64,000 bases of DNA from Collimonas pratensis. GTDB taxonomy: Bacteria > Pseudomonadota > Gammaproteobacteria > Burkholderiales > Burkholderiaceae_D. The stretch is taken from positions 3,410,001-3,474,000 of the forward strand of contig NZ_CP013234.1 in NCBI RefSeq assembly GCF_001584185.1. The letters run 5' to 3'. This document shows positions 45,559-55,232 of the stretch, piece after piece. Position 1 is the stretch's first letter, and each line of letters starts with the position of its first letter. Under the pieces are notes generated by a model, which did not search any database, was not told the DNA's origin, and was given only the letters and a program-made list of their open reading frames with translations. Position numbers and translations under genes: made by a program.

Positions 45559-47046
45559 TCAAGTCTGCGGCAAGACAATGGTTGCCACCAGGCCGCCATC
45601 CGGATGATTGCGCAATAGCAGTTCGCCGCCGTGCGCCTGCACGATATTGCGCGCGATCCCCAGCCCCAGCCCCATGCCGCCGGCATTCTGGTCGCGTCCA
45701 TGCTCCAGCCGCGTGTAGGGATCGAACAAGCTGAGCAAGGCTTCTTCCGGCACGCCTGGGCCATGGTCGCGGATCTGGATCTGGATATTCGCACCCGACT
45801 CATTGATCAGGCTGGCGACCGAGACTTCCACCTTCTGGCCGTAATGCAGGGCGTTATCGAACAGGTTGCCGATGGCGCGCTTGAGCGCCAGCGGCTTGGC
45901 CATCACCGTCAGCCCCGATTCGCTGAACGCCACCTCGTGCCCCGCCATGCGGGCATCGCGGATCATGCGCAGGATCAGGGCATCGAGCCGCACCTCGGTG
46001 CGATTCTCATGGATGTCGCTATCCTTGACCGATTGCAAAGCGCCCTTGACCATCATGTCGAGCTCGTCCAGGTCTTCATGGAATTCGCTGCGCAGCTCTT
46101 CGTCGTCCAGCAGTTCGGTGCGCAGCTTGAGGCGCGTGATCGGGGTGCGTAGATCGTGCGAGATCGAAACAAACAAGCGTTCGCGGTCATCCAGGTAGCG
46201 CTTGATGCGTTCGCGCATGGCGCGGAAAGCGCGCGCCGTCTTGACGAATTCACGGCTACCGGTTTCCGGCAGTTCCGGCGGCGCTTCACCCTTGCCAAAG
46301 GCATCGGCGGCGTCCGACAGCGCCGCCAGCGGCCGCGTGGTCCAGCGCACCACCAGGATCGACAGCAGCAGCACGGTCGCCAGCGACACGCCCTGCAGCA
46401 GCAGGCGTTCGGCCGACAAAGGATTGTCGGTATCAAGGAAATACGGATTCGGCATCAGCGCCGCCAGGTACAGCCAGTTACCGGGTTCCAGCTCGGTCTG
46501 GATCACCAGCACCGGCGCCGGATTCGGCTTGATCAGCAAGGTATGCTGGACCCAGCTGTCCGGCAGGTCCGCCACCTTCAGGCCGTCGCTGGAGACTATC
46601 AAGTCGTCGGGCCAGGCAAACGCCAGGCGGAAGCCGGGCAGGAACGGCAGGTCGGTTTTCAGGGTCGCGCCGATCTCGCCCAGCGCCATGTTGGCGAGCG
46701 GATTGTCGCCGATCTTGTGGATGGTGATCGGACCGTCGTTGGTGTTGACGAAAAAGCGCGTGCCGCCCATCTCGCGCAACTGCTGGATCAGGATCGGCCG
46801 GTAGTTGGCCGGCAGGCTCATGAAAAAACGGACCGCACTGGCGGCGCTGTGGGCCAGATGCTGGGACGCGGTCCTGGTCTCGACTTCGGCCTTGCTGCGC
46901 AGCTGCGCCGACCAGATCAGGCCGCCGGCCAGCTGCGTCACCAGCACGCCGAACACCATCACCACCGACAGGCGGCCCAGCAGCGTATGCGGCAACAGCC
47001 AGGACAGCAGCCGGTTGTAGCCGGCCGACCAGCTCGCTCTCGACAT
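45559..47046 (-). CDS. Sensor histidine kinase of the sugar-sensing cluster
   Basis: Encodes 495 residues from the ATG at 47046, 4 nt past the response-regulator stop. TM1 (about 21-46) and TM2 (about 215-235) enclose a periplasmic domain of about 165 residues. HAMP (about 236-290) leads to the H box FVSISHDLRTPITRL with phospho-accepting His297, then N box GNLFDNALHYG and G boxes RDHGPGVPEE and GGMGLGLGIARN. It resembles the GtrS/GltS kinases of Pseudomonas glucose systems. With an upstream binding protein it may detect a ligand-loaded partner. Confidence 0.9.
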   Translation of the reverse strand: MSRASWSAGYNRLLSWLLPHTLLGRLSVVMVFGVLVTQLAGGLIWSAQLRSKAEVETRTASQHLAHSAASAVRFFMSLPANYRPILIQQLREMGGTRFFVNTNDGPITIHKIGDNPLANMALGEIGATLKTDLPFLPGFRLAFAWPDDLIVSSDGLKVADLPDSWVQHTLLIKPNPAPVLVIQTELEPGNWLYLAALMPNPYFLDTDNPLSAERLLLQGVSLATVLLLSILVVRWTTRPLAALSDAADAFGKGEAPPELPETGSREFVKTARAFRAMRERIKRYLDDRERLFVSISHDLRTPITRLKLRTELLDDEELRSEFHEDLDELDMMVKGALQSVKDSDIHENRTEVRLDALILRMIRDARMAGHEVAFSESGLTVMAKPLALKRAIGNLFDNALHYGQKVEVSVASLINESGANIQIQIRDHGPGVPEEALLSLFDPYTRLEHGRDQNAGGMGLGLGIARNIVQAHGGELLLRNHPDGGLVATIVLPQT

Positions 47047-47050
47047 GGCG

Positions 47051-47761
47051 TCAGCTGTGCGCGGCCGTGACATCGGCCGAGAATACATAGCCGACGCCGC
47101 GCACGGTCTTGATCAAATGCGGATCCTTGCCGCCGTCGTTGAGGCGCAGGCGCAGCTTGCTGATCTGCACATCGAGCGAACGGTCCAGCGGGCCGACATC
47201 GCGGCCACGGGTTTCTTCGCACAGCACACCGCGATCCAGCACATCGCCGGGATGTTCGACAAAATATTTCAGCAGCTGGTAATCGAGGCCGGTCAGCGCC
47301 ACCAGCTGGCCGTCAGGATCGCTCAGGGTACGCTCCACCGTATCCAGGGTGAAGCCGACAAAGCGGTAATAGCGCGGCGCCGCCGTGCTGTCGATGCCGC
47401 TGCGGCGGTGGATGGCCTTGATGCGCGCCAGCAGTTCGCGCGGGCTGTAGGGCTTGGCGATATAGTCGTCGGCGCCCAGCTCGAGGCCGACCACGCGATC
47501 GGTTTCATCGGAGCTGGCGGTGAGCATGATGATCGGCACGTTCGACTTGCGGCGTACCGTCTTGCACAAGGCGAAGCCGTCGGTATCCGGCAGCATCACG
47601 TCCAGGATCACCAGCGACAGTTCTTCCGAATAACGCTGGAACTCGGCCAGGAAAGCTTCGCCGTTATGCGCCAGGCGCACTTCGTACTGGTTCTTTTCCA
47701 GGTAGGCTTTCAGCAGCGTCCGGGTTTTCTGGTCGTCGTCAACGATGAGTATCTTGCGCAT
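47051..47761 (-). CDS. OmpR-family response regulator
   Basis: Encodes 236 residues. The receiver domain (1-120) has phospho-accepting Asp54 (LVILDVMLPD), Asp8-9 (VDDD) and Lys in YIAKPYSP. The winged-helix DNA-binding domain (about 135-230) ends DPHLIKTVRGVGYVF. The start overlaps the preceding binding-protein stop by one base (TAATG), and the kinase starts 4 nt after its stop. It likely binds the 10-bp-spaced GTAA repeats between the divergent operons. Confidence 0.94.
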   Translation of the reverse strand: MRKILIVDDDQKTRTLLKAYLEKNQYEVRLAHNGEAFLAEFQRYSEELSLVILDVMLPDTDGFALCKTVRRKSNVPIIMLTASSDETDRVVGLELGADDYIAKPYSPRELLARIKAIHRRSGIDSTAAPRYYRFVGFTLDTVERTLSDPDGQLVALTGLDYQLLKYFVEHPGDVLDRGVLCEETRGRDVGPLDRSLDVQISKLRLRLNDGGKDPHLIKTVRGVGYVFSADVTAAHS

Positions 47762-49134
47762 TATTCCAATTTTCCTGTTTTCGTCACGGTCCGCGCAATG
47801 CTGGCGAGCTTGCGCTGGACATCGCTCTCGGACATCTTGTCGTCGATGAAGTAACGATGCACTTCGGCGACGATGGCGTCCTTGGCGGTTTCATCAGCGG
47901 CCATGCGGTGCACCAGGCTCGGCGCCTGGTAGGCACTACCCTTGCTGAACGCGGCCCAAGAGGCGCGCGCGCAGCTGTCCATTTTCGACAAATCCGGCGC
48001 ACGCCACACCGAGATCGCGCCCTTGAGCTGATTGTATGCGGTTTGCACCGGCTGCGACATGATGATCTGCGCCAGCTTTTCCTGTGCCGGCTGGTGCGAA
48101 TAATCGCCGGCGAACATGGCCAGGGTATCGACACTATACAGGTGGTAGTCGGCGGTGCCGGGCACTGTAGTGCAGGCAAAGTCCTGGTCGGTGTTCAGGC
48201 CCCAGGCCAGCAGTTCGCCCTTGGCCCAGTCGCCCATCACGAACATGGCGGCCTCGCCGTCAGCCAGCTGGCGCGTCATGTCGGGCCAGGGCCGTTCCCT
48301 GAGCGGCGTCGGCATCCACTCCTTGAGGGCGCGCAAGCGTTTCAGCGCATGCGTCATGCGCTGGTCGCCAAAGGCCAGCGGATTGAGATCGACAAACAGC
48401 GAACGGTAGTAGGCCGGACCGCTTTCCGCCAGCACCAGCGTTTCAAACAAGGTGGCGACCTGCCAGGCTTCGCTGCTTTGCGCCAGCGGCGTGATGCCGG
48501 CTTGCTTGAGCTTGTCGGCGACCCGGCCGAAATCGGCCCAGGTCTTCGGTGGCGTTAAATTCAGGCGATCGAAGATTTTCTTGTTATAGAACAGGTTGTT
48601 GATCCGATGGATGCCGAGCGGCGCCGCCACCACGTGGCCGCGGTTGAGCACCAGCGACCAGACGGTAGGGAACAGCAGCTTTTGCCAGTTGCCGGGCGTG
48701 GCGACGTCGTCCAGTTCCAGCAGCAGGCCGAGATCCGCCCATTCGCCGAACACGATGCCGTTGAGCTGGGTCGCTTCCGGCGCCTTGCCGGCCAACACCA
48801 TGCTCTTCAGCACCTTGCTGGCGCCGAGGCCGGCGCCGCCGGGGATGGCGGCATCGCGCCACTGGATATTTTCGTCGGCCAGCTTGCCGGCGATGACGTC
48901 AACCGCCTTGCGCTCACCGGCCGAAGTCCACCAGTGCAGCACCTGCAAGGAAGCCGGCGGCTGGCTGGCGCCGACAGCGGGCGTCAAGCCGGCGGCGCCT
49001 GCCGCACTGCCGGCGCCGCTCAACAGACAGCCAAACGCCAGCAACGCTATCCAGTTGCGATAGGCTGTCAGCCACCTTCCCCCGTTATCCGTGCCTTGCC
49101 CCGAGAGCCGTTTCGGCAGTCGCGTATCAATCAT
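47761..49134 (-). CDS. Periplasmic sugar-binding protein coupled to the two-component genes
   Basis: Encodes 457 residues from the ATG at 49134; the frame extends 25 codons further without a ribosome site. A signal peptide (NWIALLAFGCLLSGAGSAAG) is followed by a solute-binding family 1 fold: SLQVLHWWTSAGERKAVDVI, GIVFGEWADLGLLLELDD, GIHRINNLFYNKKIFDRL, DGEAAMFVMGDWAKGE. It resembles glucose/mannose-binding proteins. It has no permease of its own, and its stop and the regulator start share a base. It is therefore a good candidate for a co-sensor of the kinase (inference). Confidence 0.87.
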   Translation of the reverse strand: MIDTRLPKRLSGQGTDNGGRWLTAYRNWIALLAFGCLLSGAGSAAGAAGLTPAVGASQPPASLQVLHWWTSAGERKAVDVIAGKLADENIQWRDAAIPGGAGLGASKVLKSMVLAGKAPEATQLNGIVFGEWADLGLLLELDDVATPGNWQKLLFPTVWSLVLNRGHVVAAPLGIHRINNLFYNKKIFDRLNLTPPKTWADFGRVADKLKQAGITPLAQSSEAWQVATLFETLVLAESGPAYYRSLFVDLNPLAFGDQRMTHALKRLRALKEWMPTPLRERPWPDMTRQLADGEAAMFVMGDWAKGELLAWGLNTDQDFACTTVPGTADYHLYSVDTLAMFAGDYSHQPAQEKLAQIIMSQPVQTAYNQLKGAISVWRAPDLSKMDSCARASWAAFSKGSAYQAPSLVHRMAADETAKDAIVAEVHRYFIDDKMSESDVQRKLASIARTVTKTGKLE

Positions 49135-49243
49135 GTGTGCCTTGTTGATATTTTTATGAACTACAAACACTAGCTTGGTCTCCCCACAACGCGTGTGACT
49201 ATAGCGCAAGTCCCGCGGGCAACGTTAGCGTCGTTCTCGTTTT

Positions 49244-49366
49244 GTAAAGAAACGTAAGTTTTCGTAAAGTTATCTTTTCCAACAGCACTACCTTAACGCA
49301 AGTATTCTGGATAGTTGTCGCATGAGAGCATAAAATTTCATTGGGCAGAGTGTAAAGATATGTAAT
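49244..49366. promoter_or_regulatory. Two sets of GTAA direct repeats at 10-bp spacing
   Basis: GTAA starts at 49244, 49254 and 49264 (each in a context YGTAARK), and again at 49352 and 49362. Exact helical-turn spacing of direct repeats is what OmpR-family regulators bind. Both sets lie in the 412-bp gap between the divergent binding-protein operons, one nearer each side, so both operons could be controlled. Confidence 0.5.
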
Positions 49367-49546
49367 CGCTAAAACCTGCCAATCTAATCTTTCATCAATA
49401 AAATCAATAGCTTATGAAAATCATGCGGCCAATCCGGACGAAAGATGGCGGCACAATTTTTATGGTGCTAATGTCTGTTCGCGGCGGTTTGCTCTGCATA
49501 GAGGGCCGCAAAATCCAATCCGATAAAAATCCAAGAGGAGACTTAG

Positions 49547-50800
49547 ATGCAAAACCGAATCCGCACCATCCGCAACGCCGTACTGATCGCCCTGGCGACC
49601 TTCGGCACGGCACAAGCCGGCACGCTGACCATCGAAAGCTGGCGCGTCGACGACAAGACCCTGTGGGAAACCGTGCTGATCCCGGCTTTCCAGAAAAAGA
49701 ATCCGGGCATCGAAGTCAAATTTGCGCCTACCGCGCCAACCGAATACGACTCCAGCCTGTCGGCGCGACTGGCTGGCGGCACCGCCGGCGACCTGATCGC
49801 CTGTCGTCCGTTTGACGTCTCCCTGTCCCTGTACAAGAAGGGCAACCTGGAAAAGCTGGACGGCAAGCCGGGCATGGAACACTTCCCTGCCTCCGCCAAG
49901 ACTGCCTGGCAGACCGATGACGGCAAAGACACCTTCTGCATGCCGATCGCTTCCGTGATCCACGGCTTCCTGTACAACCAGAAGATCTTCAAAGACCTGA
50001 ACCTGCAACCGCCTAAGACCGAAGCTGAATTCTTCAAGGTGCTCGACACCATCAAGAGCAACGGCAAATACGCGCCGCTGGCGCTGGGCACCAACGACCA
50101 GTGGGAATCCAGCCAGATCATCTTCACCGGCTTGGGTCCTAACTACTGGAAGGGCGAAGAAGGCCGCAAGGCGCTCATCGCCGGCAAGGAAAAATTCACC
50201 GATCCTAACTTCGTCAACGCTTTCGAATATGAAGCCCGGCTCGGCAAATACCTGAACAAGGGCGCCAGCTCGCAAACCTATGGCGACAGCCAGAACCAGT
50301 TCGCCCTCGGCAAAGCCGCGATCTATCCTGCCGGCTCCTGGGATATCGCCTATTTCAACGACAATTCCAAGATCTCGATGGGCGCCTTCCCACCGCCGGT
50401 GCCTAAGGCCGGCGACAAGTGCTACATCTCGGACCATAACGATATCGGCATGGGCGTCAACAAGAAGTCCAAGAACAAGGAAGATGCTTACAAGTTCCTG
50501 GCCTGGCTCGGTTCGCAAGAGTTTGCCGACATCTACACCAACAAGGTCACCGGCTTCTTCTCGCTGTCGGATCACCTGATCTCGGTCAAGGATCCGGTCG
50601 CCAAGCAGATGATCGACTGGCGCAAGTCCTGCTCGTCGACCATCCGCCTGAACTCGCAGATCCTGAACCGCGGCGAGCCAAGCATGGAAAACCAGCTGTG
50701 GAACGTCAACGCGCAAGTGTTGAACGGCAAACTGGCGCCTAAGGACGCTGCAGCACAGGTGCAAGCCGGCTTCGCCAAGTGGTACAAGCCGCAGCAATAA
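49547..50800 (+). CDS. ABC transporter sugar-binding protein (GlcNAc cluster)
   Basis: Encodes 417 residues with a signal peptide (AVLIALATFGTAQA, cut after about 25). It has the family 1 binding-protein fold: TLTIESWRVDDKTLWETVLIPAFQKKNPGIEV, LAGGTAGDLIACRP, GFLYNQKIFKDLNL, LGKAAIYPAGSWDIAYF. aagaggagac lies before the ATG. It heads an importer operon with two permeases and an ATPase, then GlcNAc-catabolic genes, so its ligand is probably GlcNAc or a chitooligosaccharide. The following 450-bp gap holds an attenuator-like hairpin and a long palindrome. Confidence 0.9.
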   Translation: MQNRIRTIRNAVLIALATFGTAQAGTLTIESWRVDDKTLWETVLIPAFQKKNPGIEVKFAPTAPTEYDSSLSARLAGGTAGDLIACRPFDVSLSLYKKGNLEKLDGKPGMEHFPASAKTAWQTDDGKDTFCMPIASVIHGFLYNQKIFKDLNLQPPKTEAEFFKVLDTIKSNGKYAPLALGTNDQWESSQIIFTGLGPNYWKGEEGRKALIAGKEKFTDPNFVNAFEYEARLGKYLNKGASSQTYGDSQNQFALGKAAIYPAGSWDIAYFNDNSKISMGAFPPPVPKAGDKCYISDHNDIGMGVNKKSKNKEDAYKFLAWLGSQEFADIYTNKVTGFFSLSDHLISVKDPVAKQMIDWRKSCSSTIRLNSQILNRGEPSMENQLWNVNAQVLNGKLAPKDAAAQVQAGFAKWYKPQQ

Positions 50801-50831
50801 GCTTTCATTGCATTAATGCTATCGTCTGGCG

Positions 50832-50863
50832 AAGGATGAGGTTAAGATAACCCCATCCTTTGT
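50832..50863 (+). terminator. Attenuator-like hairpin between binding protein and permease genes
   Basis: aaggatgaggtt (50832-50843) and aaccccatcctt (50849-50860) pair with one mismatch around a 5-nt loop and end in three T. The position in the operon and moderate strength suggest partial termination, leaving more binding protein than permease. Confidence 0.6.
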
Positions 50864-50940
50864 CGACAAGCCAGCTAGCGTAGCGCTTCGCCAGAAACAC
50901 TACTCCAGAAGTACTACACTAGCATCCAAGGCTTGCCGCA

Positions 50941-51098
50941 GCGGGCTGTAACAGCTAAATCGAGAGCGAAGGGCGCGTATCCGGCGCGCAGGGCAAGGCG
51001 CACAGCGGAGCAATAGCGAGACTATTGCGAGCATGTGCAACGCCGCCATGCGGGTCGGATACGCGACAGGCGCTCTTGATTTAGCTGTTGCAGCCCGC
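50941..51098. repeat. 158-bp long palindromic element inside the ABC operon
   Basis: Outer arms of 28 bp (50941-50968 and 51071-51098) pair fully if two G.U pairs are allowed. A second 10-bp perfect stem (cgcgtatccg 50974-50983 with cggatacgcg 51056-51065) continues inward, and the centre has gcaatag...ctattgc. Inner sequence matches a repeat that I recall from other Burkholderiales. It lies between the binding-protein and first permease genes. Confidence 0.8.
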
Positions 51099-51254
51099 AA
51101 AAGGTGAGCCCGTGAAGAACGGCACCCGCACACAAGAATAAGCCGCCATCACGTTCGTATTTCAGAGTTCGCTCAGCGGGCCGGAGTCGTCTTCACGATC
51201 TCCCCCGTGAGATTGCTGCGCCTGCGAGTGAACTTGCATTCAAAGAAAACCAGA

Positions 51255-52178
51255 ATGAATCTTCAAAAAAAGACCTTCCCCTGGCACATCGTGGTGTTCC
51301 TGGCGCCTGCGGTCATCATCTATTCCATGTTCAGCGCCCTGCCTTTGCTGGACACCTTGCGCCTCGGCTTCTACACCAGCAACGATGCCGGTGTCCACCG
51401 CTTCGTCGGCCTGGCCAATTACCATACCATCCTGTTCGATTCGGACTGGTCCAAGGCGTTCTGGAACGCCATGCTGAACAACCTGAAATTCTTCGCCATC
51501 CACATGCTGCTGCAAAATCCGATCGGCTTGCTGCTGGCCACCCTCTTCAGCCTGAAAGGGCTGCGTGGCGCGCGCACTTACCGTACCCTGATTTTCCTGC
51601 CCACGCTGCTGTCGGTGGTGATCATCGGCTTTATCTGGCAACTGATCCTGTCGCCCTTGTGGGGCGTCGGCGAGGGCCTGATGCAACACGTCGGCCTGGG
51701 CGACTACTTTGCGCCATGGCTGGGCCAGGAAAGCAGCGCGCTGCTGACGCTCGGCCTGATCTCGGTCTGGCAGTATGTCGGCATTCCGATGATGCTGATC
51801 TACGCGGCGCTGCTGGCGGTGCCGGAAGAAGTGCTGGAAGCCGCTTATGCAGAAGGCGCCAGCTCGTTCCGCATCTTCTGGCAAATCAAGCTGCCGCTGA
51901 TCCTGCCGACCCTGGGCCTGGTCACCATCCTGACCTTCGTCGCCAACTTCAATGCCTTCGACCTGATCTATTCGGTCAAGGGCGCGCTGGCCGGACCGAA
52001 CTACACCACCGATATCCTGGGTACTTTCTTCTACCGTACCTTCTTCGGCTACCAGGCGCAGATCGGCAGCCCGACCATGGGGGCGGCAGTCGCCACCCTG
52101 ATGTTCCTGGTGATACTGCTCGGCGTCGCCAGCTATTTCTACTTCGTGCAGCGCAAGCTGACACGCTACGAACTGTAA
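51255..52178 (+). CDS. ABC sugar permease, MalF-like
   Basis: Encodes 307 residues from the ATG at 51255. About six membrane spans and the EAA loop (EEVLEAAYAEGASSFRIFWQIKLPLILPTL) are present, the latter contacting the ATPase. It is of the binding-protein-dependent sugar family with one large insertion at TLFSLKGLRGARTYR. It pairs with the next permease, 12 bp downstream. Confidence 0.92.
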   Translation: MNLQKKTFPWHIVVFLAPAVIIYSMFSALPLLDTLRLGFYTSNDAGVHRFVGLANYHTILFDSDWSKAFWNAMLNNLKFFAIHMLLQNPIGLLLATLFSLKGLRGARTYRTLIFLPTLLSVVIIGFIWQLILSPLWGVGEGLMQHVGLGDYFAPWLGQESSALLTLGLISVWQYVGIPMMLIYAALLAVPEEVLEAAYAEGASSFRIFWQIKLPLILPTLGLVTILTFVANFNAFDLIYSVKGALAGPNYTTDILGTFFYRTFFGYQAQIGSPTMGAAVATLMFLVILLGVASYFYFVQRKLTRYEL

Positions 52179-52190
52179 CGAGGACTTATC

Positions 52191-53096
52191 ATGACATCCA
52201 TCTCCTCGCTCTCTTCCGCCGCAAGCTCGGCGCCGGCGCCGACGCCTGTGCCGCTATTTGCGCGCAGCCGCTTTGCCAACCTGGGCCGCATCTGGGTCCA
52301 TGTGGTGCTGTGCGCCTATGCCGTGATCGCGCTGTTCCCGATTGCCTTGATCCTGATCAATTCGGTCAAATCGCGCGACGCCATCTTCGACAACCCGCTG
52401 GCGTTTCCGACCCCGGATTCGTTCTCCCTGATCGGCTTTGAAAAGGTGCTGCACAACACCAACTTCATGCTCTACTTCGGCAACAGCCTGGTGGTCACGC
52501 TCGGCTCGCTGGTGCTGATCGTGCTGTTCGGCGCCATGGCCGGCTGGGCGCTGTCGGAATACAAGTTCCGCGGCAACCGCCTGATGGCGCTCTACCTGGC
52601 GCTCGGCATCATGATCCCGATCCGTCTTGGCACCGTCTCCATCCTGCAGCTGGTGGTGAGCCTCGACCTGATCAACACCCGCACCGCGCTGATCCTGGTT
52701 TACACCGCGCAGGGCCTGCCGCTGGCGGTGATGATCCTGTCCGAATTCATCCGCCAGATCCCCAAGGAACTGAAGGATGCGGCGCGCTGCGACGGCGTCG
52801 GCGAATTCAAGATCTTCTTCCAGATCATCCTGCCGCTGATCCGCCCGGCCATCGCCACGGTGGCGGTATTCACCATGATCCCGGCCTGGAACGATCTGTG
52901 GTTCCCGCTGATCCTGGCGCCTTCGGATGAAACCAAGACCGTCACGCTCGGCGTGCAGCAGTTCATCGGCCAGTATGTGACTGACTGGAATTCGGTGCTG
53001 GCGGCGCTCTCGCTGGCCGTGATCCCGATCCTGATCATGTACGTCATCTTCTCCCGACAACTGATACGCGGCCTGACTTCCGGCGCGGTCAAGTAA
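52191..53096 (+). CDS. ABC sugar permease, MalG-like
   Basis: Encodes 301 residues with about six spans and the EAA loop (KELKDAARCDGVGEFKIFFQIILPLIRP). The first 30 residues are a Ser/Pro/Ala-rich cytoplasmic tail. It forms the heterodimeric channel with the preceding permease. The ATPase gene follows after 35 bp. Confidence 0.92.
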   Translation: MTSISSLSSAASSAPAPTPVPLFARSRFANLGRIWVHVVLCAYAVIALFPIALILINSVKSRDAIFDNPLAFPTPDSFSLIGFEKVLHNTNFMLYFGNSLVVTLGSLVLIVLFGAMAGWALSEYKFRGNRLMALYLALGIMIPIRLGTVSILQLVVSLDLINTRTALILVYTAQGLPLAVMILSEFIRQIPKELKDAARCDGVGEFKIFFQIILPLIRPAIATVAVFTMIPAWNDLWFPLILAPSDETKTVTLGVQQFIGQYVTDWNSVLAALSLAVIPILIMYVIFSRQLIRGLTSGAVK

Positions 53097-53131
53097 TAGA
53101 CAAAGCAGACAAAGCAGAAACGAGACCTCCA

Positions 53132-54253
<1,122 letters not shown>

Positions 54254-54308
54254 AAACAACTAAATAAATAGATACACTATGCGCCTTCAAAAAGGCGTGG
54301 GAGTTGAG

Positions 54309-55232
54309 TTGAAAACAGCATTCGAATATCTGATCGGGGTCGACGGCGGCGGCACCAAGACCGTGGTCCGGGTGGAACGCCCGGACGGCAGCCATGTCGC
54401 CGACGGCAGCAGCGGACCGTCAGCCCTGATGCATGGCACCAGCAAATCCTGGTGCGCTATCGTCACGGCGCTGGATAACGCCTTCCTGGCGGCAGGCATT
54501 GTGCGCCCGCCGTATGCGACGATTGCTGCCGGCTGTGGCTTGTCGGGAATCAACAACCCGCAATGGGCGAACCAGTTCACCGAGCAGAACCCTGGCTTCG
54601 GCGCGCTGGCCATCGGCACCGACGCCTTCACCACCCTGCTGGGCGCGCACCTGGGCCAGCCCGGCGTAGTGGTGGCGATCGGCACCGGCAGCGTCGGTGA
54701 AGTCTTGCTGGCCGACGGCAGCCGCCTTGAAGTCGGCGGCTGGGGCTTCCAGACCGGCGACGAAGCCAGCGGCGGCTGGATCGGCCTGCGCGCCGCCAAC
54801 CATGTCGAACGAGCGCTGGATGGCCGTGCCGTTGCCGGACCGTTGGCCCGGGCCATCGTCCGCTTCTGCGGCGGCGCCGACGACTTCAGCAACAGCCAGA
54901 ACCGGGAACGGGTGATCGCCTGGGTCAACAGCGCCAACCAAAGCATCTTCGCCCAGCTGGCGCCGCTGGTGGTGACCCATGCCGCCGAAGATCCGGCGGC
55001 GCAGACCATCTTGCGTAAGGCCGGCGTCGAAATCGACCAGATCGCGCTGGCGCTGGACCCGTCGCAACAGCTGCCGATCGCCCTCTGCGGCGGCCTGGCC
55101 GCTCCGCTCCAGGCGTATCTGCCGGAACCTTTGAAATCACGCGCGATCACGCCGCGCGCCGGCGCCGCAGCCGGCGCACTGCTGCTGCTGCGCCGTCAAC
55201 TCGCAACAGAGCTCGCAGGGGAACAAGCATGA
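54309..55232 (+). CDS. BadF/BcrA-type N-acetylglucosamine kinase (TTG start likely)
   Basis: Encodes 307 residues from a TTG at 54309 preceded by GGGAG with 5-nt spacing, giving MKTAFEYLIGVDGGGTKT; an ATG at 54279 adds ten residues but has no ribosome site. ASKHA-fold phosphate loops are visible (GVDGGGTKT, about 10-18; VVVAIGTGSVGEV, about 120-132; ALCGGLAAP). This family includes eukaryotic-type GlcNAc kinases, which make GlcNAc-6-phosphate. It is followed by nagA with a 4-nt ATGA overlap, matching that role. Confidence 0.83.
   Translation: MKTAFEYLIGVDGGGTKTVVRVERPDGSHVADGSSGPSALMHGTSKSWCAIVTALDNAFLAAGIVRPPYATIAAGCGLSGINNPQWANQFTEQNPGFGALAIGTDAFTTLLGAHLGQPGVVVAIGTGSVGEVLLADGSRLEVGGWGFQTGDEASGGWIGLRAANHVERALDGRAVAGPLARAIVRFCGGADDFSNSQNRERVIAWVNSANQSIFAQLAPLVVTHAAEDPAAQTILRKAGVEIDQIALALDPSQQLPIALCGGLAAPLQAYLPEPLKSRAITPRAGAAAGALLLLRRQLATELAGEQA

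Noticed and set aside
50900..51133. 77-residue frame inside the long palindrome
   Set aside because: The frame is the sequence of the palindromic element itself; such small frames recur with the repeat and are not evidence of a protein.
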